From: Fimenecus sp045632525
GTDB taxonomy: Bacteria; Bacillota; Clostridia; Oscillospirales; Acutalibacteraceae
DNA length: 64,000 bases
Assembly (NCBI GenBank): GCA_045632525.1
Contig: JAZQWV010000017.1
Span: 1-64,000 of the forward strand
Direction: 5' to 3'
The position numbers and the translations under genes are program-made. The notes below the pieces were generated by a model. The model was not told the origin of the DNA. It saw only the letters and a list, made by a program, of their open reading frames with translations, and searched no databases. Below are positions 14,921 through 22,002 of the stretch, piece after piece. The first letter of the stretch is position 1; every line of letters begins with the position of its first letter.

Positions 14921-17848
14921 ATGGAAAATGCTAAATCTAAATTTTCAGGCAAAAAACTCTTAAAAGCATTGGCAACATTGGTGCTGATGGCGGTTATCGC
15001 AGTAGTTGTAACTTTATTTATTCATAATAATGATAACAAACCTGCAAATGTTGAAATCAAAAATGGTTTATCAGCTTATGAACTTGCTGTGCAATATGGC
15101 TATGAGGGCACAGTTGAAGAATGGCTTAAAACTCTCAATGGTAAATCAGCTTATGAAATCGCTGTTGATAATGGTTATTCAGGTAGCGAAAAGGATTGGT
15201 CTGCATCTCTCAAAGCGACAGCGGGAAAAGATGGTGTCAGCATTAAAACTGCGTCATTTTCTTCTTTAGGAGAGTTGATTATCAAACTTTCTGACGGAAC
15301 AACAATAAATATTGGTAAAGTAGCAGGAACTGACGGCAAAGATGGAGCTAACGGTCTAGATGGCAAAGACGGTAAAGACGGAATAAATGGTCAGGATGGT
15401 AAGGACGGCATTGACGGTGTCAACGGCACAAATGGTGCTGATGGCGTTGGCATTTCTTCTGCAAACATTAATGCTGACGGTCAACTTGTTTTAACTTTTT
15501 CAGATGGAACAACAGTAAATCTTGACAAAGTTGTGGGTATGAATGGTGCCGATGGTGTTAGTGTGACCAATTCTGTAATAAATAATAACGGAGAATTAGT
15601 TTTAACATATTCTAACGGACAAATCGCAAATCTTGGTGTAGTTGTTGGTGCTGACGGAAAAGATGGTGCTGACGGAAAAGATGGTGCCGATGGAAAAGAT
15701 GGCATTGACGGTAAAGATGGCATTGACGGTAAAGATGGCATTGACGGTAAAGATGGCATTGACGGTAAAGACGGTGCTGACGGTAAAGATGGCGTTGATG
15801 GCAAAGACGGTGTTAATGGTAAAGATGGTATTAACGGCACAAACGGTATTGATGGCAAAGATGGCATCAGCGTTATAAAATCTGAAATCAATTCAAAGGG
15901 TGAATTAGTTTTAACATATTCTGACAATACAGTTGATAATCTTGGCGTAGTAGTTGGTGCTAATGGTAAAGACGGCATTGACGGAAAAGACGGTGCTGAC
16001 GGTAAAGATGGCATTAACGGTCAGGATGGCAAAGACGGAAAAGATGGTGTCAATGGTGCTAATGGTGAAGATGGTGTCGGCATTGAAACTATCGTAATCA
16101 ATGCGAATGGTGAACTTGAAATTACACTCACAAGTGGAACAACAATGAACCTTGGCAACATTAAAGGTGCTGATGGTAAGGACGGACAAAACGGTAAAGA
16201 CGGCGTTGACGGTGTGAACGGTCAGGACGGCAAAGATGGTATTGATGGAATCAACGGACAAGATGGTAAAGATGGCAAAGACGGACTTGGTGTTGCTTCA
16301 ACAACAATTAACAATAATGGTGAACTTGTAATTGAATATACAGATGGCACAACTGAAAACCTTGGTAAAGTTGTGGGCAAAGATGGTGCTAATGGAACAA
16401 ATGGTATAGATGGCACAAATGGAACTGATGGTATTGATGGTATCGGTGTAACAAAAACTGAAATCAACTCAGACGGTGAACTCATTATTTATTATTCTAA
16501 CAATACATCTGAAAATCTTGGTGTGGTCATTGGTGCTGATGGAAAAGACGGCATCAATGGTCAAGACGGCAAGGATGGTATTAACGGTCAGGATGGCAAA
16601 GATGGAGTCGATGGCATAAACGGTCAAAATGGTAAAGATGGTGCAGATGGTAAAGATGGTATCGGCATTTCAGATGTAGAAATCAATGCTGACAATGAAC
16701 TTGTTCTCACATTCTCCGACAATTCAACAATCAACCTTGGCAACATTAAGGGTGCTAAAGGTGATAAGGGCGATAAAGGTGATAAGGGTGCTGATGGTAC
16801 AAATGGTATTGATGGTGTAGGTATTGCCAATGTAACAATCTCAACAGAGGGGGCATTGACAGTTGAACTCACAAACGGCACAATTCTTAACCTTGGCAAT
16901 ATTAAAGGCGAAGACGGCATTGGAATTTCAAAGTCGGAAATCAATGCAAACGGTGAGCTTGTTCTTACATATACAAACGGCACAACTGCAAATCTCGGCA
17001 AAGTAGTTGGCACAAATGGTGCTGATGGTATAAACGGTGTTGATGGTGTAGGTATTAAAACTGTGACGCTTTCAACAGATGGCGAACTTTCAATCCTTAT
17101 GACAGACAACTCAACCTATAACCTTGGTAATATCAAAGGTGAAAAGGGCGATAAGGGTGATAAGGGTGACCAAGGTGACAAGGGTGCCGATGGTACAAAT
17201 GGCACTAATGGTAAAGATGGTAGAGGTGTTGCCAATATGGAAATAGTAGATGGTAAACTTGTTGTTACATACACAGATGGAACAAATGAAACACTTGAAA
17301 TCGAAACTAACGAGATAAAAACAGAAGTGTCTTATCTAACTTACACTGAATTGAGTGATGGAACATACAGTGTAAAATTAAATGAAACATTTAAAGATAG
17401 CATAACTTCAATTGCCATTCCAGCAGAATTTAATGGTAAACCAGTTACTACTATTTCTATTATGGCATTTGATTCTGCAAGAAATCTTACCCAAATAAGT
17501 ATACCAGATACGGTTACAACAATTGATAATAGTGCTTTTGCTGGTTGTAGTAGTTTAAAAACTGTTAAAATGTCAAATTCTCTTATTTCTATTGGCAATT
17601 CGGTATTTAGTTCATGTAGTCAACTGACTACTATTACAATCCCAGCATCAGTTACAAATATAGGTTCTAATGTTTTTAATATGTGCAATAACTTGACATC
17701 AGTTGTTGTGGAAGGAAATTTGAATTGGAAAGTTAACTACAGTACTGGACAAATTAAAGCGAATGTTACTTTTAGTGAAATAGACTTTTCAATGAATGTA
17801 GAATATTTTAATACTTATAGTGGCTATGTATGGAGCAGAGTAGAATGA
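14921..17848 (+). CDS. Membrane-anchored collagen-like protein with beta modules and BspA-type LRR tip
   Basis: Large surface protein of 975 residues. A positively charged N-terminus (KKLLK) precedes one transmembrane helix, LATLVLMAVIAVVVTLFIH, predicting an uncleaved N-in anchor. Two short related repeats follow (SAYELAVQYGYEG and SAYEIAVDNGYSG). Next come long Gly-X-Y tracts rich in GKDG, GADG and GIDG, interrupted about a dozen times by a 31-residue module of the form GELVLTYSDGTTxNLGxVVG. The last 150 residues are BspA-like leucine-rich repeats (ISIPDTVTTIDNSAFAGCSS). It has no LPXTG signal and no proline in the triplets. The likely role is an adhesive fibre. The ATG at 14921 follows AGGAGAATTGAA. 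It has a strong promoter of its own and is divergent from an XRE gene. Confidence 0.85.
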   Translation: MENAKSKFSGKKLLKALATLVLMAVIAVVVTLFIHNNDNKPANVEIKNGLSAYELAVQYGYEGTVEEWLKTLNGKSAYEIAVDNGYSGSEKDWSASLKATAGKDGVSIKTASFSSLGELIIKLSDGTTINIGKVAGTDGKDGANGLDGKDGKDGINGQDGKDGIDGVNGTNGADGVGISSANINADGQLVLTFSDGTTVNLDKVVGMNGADGVSVTNSVINNNGELVLTYSNGQIANLGVVVGADGKDGADGKDGADGKDGIDGKDGIDGKDGIDGKDGIDGKDGADGKDGVDGKDGVNGKDGINGTNGIDGKDGISVIKSEINSKGELVLTYSDNTVDNLGVVVGANGKDGIDGKDGADGKDGINGQDGKDGKDGVNGANGEDGVGIETIVINANGELEITLTSGTTMNLGNIKGADGKDGQNGKDGVDGVNGQDGKDGIDGINGQDGKDGKDGLGVASTTINNNGELVIEYTDGTTENLGKVVGKDGANGTNGIDGTNGTDGIDGIGVTKTEINSDGELIIYYSNNTSENLGVVIGADGKDGINGQDGKDGINGQDGKDGVDGINGQNGKDGADGKDGIGISDVEINADNELVLTFSDNSTINLGNIKGAKGDKGDKGDKGADGTNGIDGVGIANVTISTEGALTVELTNGTILNLGNIKGEDGIGISKSEINANGELVLTYTNGTTANLGKVVGTNGADGINGVDGVGIKTVTLSTDGELSILMTDNSTYNLGNIKGEKGDKGDKGDQGDKGADGTNGTNGKDGRGVANMEIVDGKLVVTYTDGTNETLEIETNEIKTEVSYLTYTELSDGTYSVKLNETFKDSITSIAIPAEFNGKPVTTISIMAFDSARNLTQISIPDTVTTIDNSAFAGCSSLKTVKMSNSLISIGNSVFSSCSQLTTITIPASVTNIGSNVFNMCNNLTSVVVEGNLNWKVNYSTGQIKANVTFSEIDFSMNVEYFNTYSGYVWSRVE
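15701..15772 (+). repeat. 18-base tandem repeat within the collagen-like gene
   Basis: Four head-to-tail copies of an 18-base unit starting GGCATTGACGG; the first three are identical and the fourth differs in its last base. Each encodes GIDGKD. Such near-identity suggests recent expansion and possible length variation of the collagen stalk. Confidence 0.9.
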
Positions 17849-18093
17849 TAATGCAGTTAACTCAAACAGAAAATTTGATTATGCAGTGGTATTTTCAATT
17901 TAATAATAAAATTGGAGCAATAATGTCAGCATCTCAATATAACAATTTTAGAGCAAATATTGAAGATGAAAAAATAGTTAAAGATTTGAAATCTGCAGTT
18001 TGTTCTTTGATTGATAAAGGATACTTAAAATTAGATAGTCGCAATAATTTTGCACTCACTCCAAAAGGGTTTAATTACATAAATAACAAATAA
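17845..18093 (+). CDS. Small winged-helix-like protein, coupled to the collagen-like gene
   Basis: The 82-residue product has no signal or membrane segment. Its second half, KDLKSAVCSLIDKGYLKLDS followed by NNFALTPKGFNYI, has the look of a winged helix: a recognition helix ending in KGYL, then a two-strand wing and LT-x-x-G. The ATG at 17845 overlaps the stop of the collagen-like gene as ATGA, so translation is probably coupled; a start at 17830 is possible but less natural. A role in DNA binding is inferred from this resemblance. It could equally be a domain split from a larger protein. Confidence 0.55.
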   Translation: MIMQLTQTENLIMQWYFQFNNKIGAIMSASQYNNFRANIEDEKIVKDLKSAVCSLIDKGYLKLDSRNNFALTPKGFNYINNK

Positions 18094-18103
18094 GAATACT
18101 GTA

Positions 18104-18130
18104 GGGCGATTCACAAATCGCCCTTTTTAT
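18104..18130 (+). terminator. Terminator formed by a GTAGGGCG-type repeat
   Basis: GGGCGATT, a CACA loop, AATCGCCC and T5. The leading GTAGGGCG matches the ends of the inverted repeat at 5403. Confidence 0.85.
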
Positions 18131-18138
18131 TTATCTCG

Positions 18139-18154
18139 ACAAATTCAAATTTGT
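18139..18154. repeat. Dispersed 16-base hairpin
   Basis: Copy of ACAAATTCAAATTTGT, identical to the one at 53806. It lies between two terminators and convergent genes. Confidence 0.5.
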
Positions 18155-18165
18155 GCAAAATTAAA

Positions 18166-18191
18166 CCCCGATTTTAAATCGGGGGTGTTTT
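18166..18191. terminator. Terminator for the serine hydrolase operon
   Basis: CCCCGATT and AATCGGGG form an 8-bp stem ending two bases from the minus-strand stop at 18193, with T/A runs on both sides. Confidence 0.75.
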
Positions 18192-18192
18192 T

Positions 18193-19779
18193 TTATCTCT
18201 TTTTAATTCCCTCGATGAATCTGCCGTGGTGTTTTGGCTCAACGAGTGGGGGGAGAAGTTGCACAAACTTTTTGAATGCTGTACAAAGTGTTTTATTTGG
18301 AATCATCTGGTCGAAGAATCCGTCAAGAGTTGAAAGAATGTCACCGACATAAGGTGTGCTTGATGGAGCCATTACAACTTTGTCGTGTGGTCTAAAACTG
18401 AACAAAAGATTTCGTTTACCAACTGTCTGAATTGGACGAATTGAAACGAGCAATGTGTTATCGTCAATCCAAGTTGCGTTTGAGCAAACTTTGAATTCAA
18501 TCTGACCAAGAGTCATTGTTGAATAACGATAGTGACCGTCCATACCCAATGCAATAATATTGTGCTCGTCACCCTCGCTCCAACGGAAAGTGCATTCTTC
18601 GCCGTTGAAATCAAATTTGACCATATCAATATTACCTGCTTTATCACTCATCATATATGTAATTGCAAGTGGTAATACGCTCACTTGGAATCCAACAAGA
18701 TTAAGTATGAGCTTTTTGCGGAATTTGATGTATCTGTCGCTGATTTCTTGTTCTTTTTCTGGGTGTTCACTAAGAGCTGGGGCAACGGATTTTGTCAAAT
18801 CTAAATCTGTATTTTCGTCTGCATCAACAAATGCTTTTGGGAAGAAATTGAAAATGCCGTCAAGTCCGTCTTGCTCATTGGTAATTGAAGATGTAACAAC
18901 CACAACTGCGTTATGCTTTGGGAAAGCGATACCAAACTGTGAGAACATTCCATCTGCTCTGAAACCACCTAAATGGTCGCGCCAAAAACAATAGCCATAA
19001 CCAAATGACGAATCAGAACCGGGACGGTTATATTCATTGTCAATCTGTTTTTGGGTTGCAAGTTGAGTCCATTCTTTTGGAATTACCTGTTCGCCCTTGT
19101 ATTTACCGTCTTTAAGATAGCAAAGTGTGAATTTTGCAAGGTCTTCAGTTTTAAGATAAAGTCCCCATCCACCTGCTTCAACGCCATTTCGGTCTGTTTC
19201 CCAGAAAGGAAAGTCAATTCCCAACGGCTCAAAAAGTCGTGGACGAAGATACTCTCTCATGCTCATACCTGTAACTTTATTTATAATAGCAGAGAGCATA
19301 TAAATATTTTCGTTGATATATAAGAACTTTTCGCCCGGCTCAAATACCCAAGGTGAGTTGATATAATCTTCAACCCAGTCAACCTTTGCTTTGTCAGAGA
19401 GAAAACTTGGCTGTTTGCCTGATGACATTCTCAAAAGGTTGTGCACAGTGAGCTTATCAAATCTTGGGTCAGGCTTTTTTGGTGTGAATTCAGGGAAAAA
19501 GTCAAGAAGTTTATCGTCGAGAGAAATCAAACCTTCACTAACTGCAAAACCAATTGCTGTTGATGTGAAAGATTTGCTCACAGAATAAACTGAGTGAGTT
19601 GTATTTTTGTCAAATGGCTCATTATACCACTCAACTGCAACCTTTCCGTTGCGAATAACCATTAATGAGTGATATTCGAGATTTTTTTCTTCTGCATTTT
19701 TGAAAAATTCATTTACAACTTTTGCAGAAACCCCAACACTCTGCGGTGTTTTAGCGCGTGGAATAGATTTTGTTGCCAT
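18193..19779 (-). CDS. Serine hydrolase of the beta-lactamase/class C PBP family
   Basis: The 528-residue protein has the SxxK nucleophile motif in HSVYSVSKSFTSTAIG near residue 66 and a YxN-like YINENIYMLS near residue 154, the pattern of serine beta-lactamase-like hydrolases (COG1680). The C-terminal 190 residues form an extra beta-rich domain seen in many members. No signal peptide is evident, so it may be cytoplasmic. Family activities include esterase, D-aminopeptidase and transpeptidase-like reactions, and the substrate cannot be deduced. The ATG at 19779 follows AAAGGGTGA and is preferred over an upstream GTG at 19788, which would overlap the D,D-carboxypeptidase gene. The gap to that gene is five bases, implying one operon and perhaps a shared peptidoglycan-related role. 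Confidence 0.85.
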   Translation of the reverse strand: MATKSIPRAKTPQSVGVSAKVVNEFFKNAEEKNLEYHSLMVIRNGKVAVEWYNEPFDKNTTHSVYSVSKSFTSTAIGFAVSEGLISLDDKLLDFFPEFTPKKPDPRFDKLTVHNLLRMSSGKQPSFLSDKAKVDWVEDYINSPWVFEPGEKFLYINENIYMLSAIINKVTGMSMREYLRPRLFEPLGIDFPFWETDRNGVEAGGWGLYLKTEDLAKFTLCYLKDGKYKGEQVIPKEWTQLATQKQIDNEYNRPGSDSSFGYGYCFWRDHLGGFRADGMFSQFGIAFPKHNAVVVVTSSITNEQDGLDGIFNFFPKAFVDADENTDLDLTKSVAPALSEHPEKEQEISDRYIKFRKKLILNLVGFQVSVLPLAITYMMSDKAGNIDMVKFDFNGEECTFRWSEGDEHNIIALGMDGHYRYSTMTLGQIEFKVCSNATWIDDNTLLVSIRPIQTVGKRNLLFSFRPHDKVVMAPSSTPYVGDILSTLDGFFDQMIPNKTLCTAFKKFVQLLPPLVEPKHHGRFIEGIKKR

Positions 19780-19784
19780 AAAAA

Positions 19785-21122
19785 TCACCCTTTAACCATT
19801 TTTATTTTTCTTCTCTTTGCTTTAATTCGGTTTTTACGGATTATCAATAAAATATAGATAACCACAAGCACAATAAATATTGCAAAAAGAAGTTTGAATA
19901 TCGTTGATGAAAAAATTGATTTGAGAATTCCCACTATCCAAAGAATGACACTTCTGTCAAGGCTTTCTGCTGCAACAAGGTCAACTGTTGCAACAATATC
20001 TTCACCATAAAGAACTTCAGCTTTGCCGATAACATCGCCTTTTTTGATAGGCGCTTGAACTACTTTTGGTGTTTCGCTTTCGATTGGACGAATTACAAGA
20101 CTACCCGCTTGTGTACCTGTTGGAACAAGTGCAGAAATTTCTTTTGCAGGCAAAAGTCTTAAATGGTCAACTTTCCAGTTGTATTCAACATCAACAACTG
20201 TTACAACATCAGTTGTGTTAGTGATTTTTGTAAGTTCAATATTTTTAAATGCCCATTCATAGATTCTTTTGCTGTCTGTAAATGCAACATTTTCTTCATA
20301 GCCGTCATTATCAATGTCATATTGTGGAGCATTCAAAACGATAAGCATATAGTTATATCCGTTTTTAGATGCAGTTGAAATAACGCAATGTCCTGCAAGG
20401 TCAGTTGTACCAGTTTTAACACCCGAAATACTTTCGTTATAATAATCCTTATATGCAGGGTTCATCATTTTATTGGTGTTGTGAAGATAACGGGTTTCGT
20501 GATATTCATTTGTAGGTGGAATATCATATCTTGGTGTACTTGTGATTTTTTTGAAAGTTGGATTTGTGAGAGCGTGTTTTGTGATTTTATAAAGGTCATT
20601 TGCAGTTGTGTATGCACTACCGTCGCCGTCAAGTCCGTGTGGGTTGATAAAGTTTGTGTTTTCACATCCTAACCCTTTAACATACTCGTTCATCATTACA
20701 ACAAAATTATCAGGTGTGCCCGCAATGCTATAGGCAAGAATATTTGCGGCGTCACCTGCTGATGGAAGCATAAGACAATATAAAAGTTGCTCAATAGTAA
20801 GAGTTTCGCCTGTACGGATACCCGCTGTTGAAGCATCTTGCTGATAAAGGTCTTCAAGATGGTATCTCTCGCAAGTGAGAGATACGCTCAAGTCGTCATA
20901 ATATTCAAGCGCCAACATGCAAGTAACCATTTTGGTAAGAGAAGCAGGTGCAGTCTTTTTATCTGCATTTTTATCGAAAATAACGGTTTCGCTATCGGTG
21001 TTAACCAAAAGAACAATATCAGCTTCTGTTTCTAACAATGAGTTGAATGCGGCATTACCGCTGACGCAGAAACATGATATGAAAAGTATAGTTATTAAAA
21101 GAACAGAAATAACTTTTTTCAA
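19785..21122 (-). CDS. D-alanyl-D-alanine carboxypeptidase (peptidase S11)
   Basis: DacF/PBP5-like enzyme that trims the terminal D-Ala of peptidoglycan stem peptides outside the membrane. The best start is a TTG at 21122 preceded by GGGTGATTT, giving a signal peptide KKVISVLLITILFISCFC and 445 residues. The nucleophile is Ser61 in ASLTK. The KTG motif is in SGVKTGTTDLAGH. The second motif reads SAG rather than the usual SGN or SxN, a notable substitution. A C-terminal hydrophobic helix (LLFAIFIVLVVIYILLIIRK) and a basic tail form a membrane anchor. The same GGTGATTTTTTG start design is used at 30530. The gene is divergent from the phosphoesterase at 21215. Confidence 0.88.
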   Translation of the reverse strand: MKKVISVLLITILFISCFCVSGNAAFNSLLETEADIVLLVNTDSETVIFDKNADKKTAPASLTKMVTCMLALEYYDDLSVSLTCERYHLEDLYQQDASTAGIRTGETLTIEQLLYCLMLPSAGDAANILAYSIAGTPDNFVVMMNEYVKGLGCENTNFINPHGLDGDGSAYTTANDLYKITKHALTNPTFKKITSTPRYDIPPTNEYHETRYLHNTNKMMNPAYKDYYNESISGVKTGTTDLAGHCVISTASKNGYNYMLIVLNAPQYDIDNDGYEENVAFTDSKRIYEWAFKNIELTKITNTTDVVTVVDVEYNWKVDHLRLLPAKEISALVPTGTQAGSLVIRPIESETPKVVQAPIKKGDVIGKAEVLYGEDIVATVDLVAAESLDRSVILWIVGILKSIFSSTIFKLLFAIFIVLVVIYILLIIRKNRIKAKRRKIKMVKG

Positions 21123-21134
21123 AAAATCACCCAC

Positions 21135-21163
21135 TTGAAAAATTAAACTAAAAGTAATACAAT
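21135..21163 (+). promoter_or_regulatory. SigA-type promoter for the phosphoesterase
   Basis: TTGAAA at 21135 and TACAAT at 21158, 17 bases apart. Confidence 0.75.
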
Positions 21164-21214
21164 AAGAGTATAGCACAAATAATAGTAATATCCAAGTAAG
21201 AAAAGGAAAAAATT

Positions 21215-21904
21215 ATGATATTTATTACAGGTGACACTCACGGCGACCGCGACAGACTCTCTCGCTGGCGTTTGCGCAAATTACAAGAAGGCGACACCCT
21301 CATAATCTGTGGTGATTTTGGCTTTTTGTGGGATGACAGCCAAGCAGAGCAAAATTTTTTGCAGAATTTGGGCAAAAGAAAATATAATGTTTGTTTCATT
21401 GATGGTACTCACGAAAATTTTGAACTTTTAAATAATTATGAAATCAGCCAATGGAACGGTGGTAAAGTCCATAAGATTTATGGTAATCTCTATCACCTTA
21501 TGCGTGGCCAGATTTTTGAAATCGAAGGCAAAAAAATCTTTACAATGGGTGGTGGCGAAAGTTCTGATGTTGACATTCGTCGTGATGTGAATGCATGGTC
21601 AAAAGACGAAATCCCAACACAGGAAGAATTGCTTGAAGGCGCAGAAAACCTTGAAGTTGCAAATTATGATATGGATGTAATTGTAACTCACGAGCCACCG
21701 TTGAAAGTAAAGAGTTTTTTAAATCTTAATGAAAACGAAATGCTTCGTGTTACAGCTCTTAATGCATATTTTGAAGAGTTGGCAAGCAACTGTAAATTTA
21801 AAAAATGGTTTTTTGGCTCACTTCATATTGATAAATATATTTCAGGCACACACCGTGCAATTTTTAAAGATATTATCAATATTGAAACAGGCGAGAATTT
21901 ATAA
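21215..21904 (+). CDS. Metallophosphoesterase (calcineurin-like)
   Basis: The 229-residue protein has the binuclear-metal motifs of the family in order: ITGDTHGD at residues 4-11 (D-x-H), CGDFGFLWD near 32 (G-D), DGTHENFELL near 66 in place of GNHE, VTHEPP near 151 and FGSLHID near 198. The GNHE change to GTHE is shared by the phosphoesterase at 25954. The family hydrolyses phosphomono- or diesters, including nucleotides and RNA. AAAGGAAAAAATT precedes the ATG, and the gene has its own promoter and terminator, so it is monocistronic. The substrate is unknown. Confidence 0.85.
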   Translation: MIFITGDTHGDRDRLSRWRLRKLQEGDTLIICGDFGFLWDDSQAEQNFLQNLGKRKYNVCFIDGTHENFELLNNYEISQWNGGKVHKIYGNLYHLMRGQIFEIEGKKIFTMGGGESSDVDIRRDVNAWSKDEIPTQEELLEGAENLEVANYDMDVIVTHEPPLKVKSFLNLNENEMLRVTALNAYFEELASNCKFKKWFFGSLHIDKYISGTHRAIFKDIINIETGENL

Positions 21905-21905
21905 A

Positions 21906-21935
21906 AACAGCGAAGATTATTCTTCGCTGTTTTTT
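21906..21935 (+). terminator. Terminator after the phosphoesterase
   Basis: AACAGCGAAGA, a TTAT loop and TCTTCGCTGTT followed by T5. Confidence 0.9.
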
Positions 21936-21936
21936 G

Positions 21937-21965
21937 TTGCATAATAATTCCTACTGTGGTATGAT
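21937..21965 (+). promoter_or_regulatory. SigA-type promoter for the Mur ligase fusion operon
   Basis: TTGCAT at 21937 and TATGAT at 21960 with a 17-base spacer, directly after the preceding terminator. Confidence 0.65.
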
Positions 21966-22002
21966 ATATAATGATTTAATGTATCTTTTAAGGGAGATTA
22001 AA

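Noticed and set aside
15701..15772. Regular 18-base units that could be mistaken for a CRISPR array
   Set aside because: The units are contiguous, have no spacers and encode GIDGKD in frame.
15481..17109. Long minus-strand frames of Pro-Ser-rich repeats opposite the collagen-like gene
   Set aside because: They are the complement of Gly-Asp-Lys codon repeats, lack ribosome sites, and break at the non-repetitive modules.
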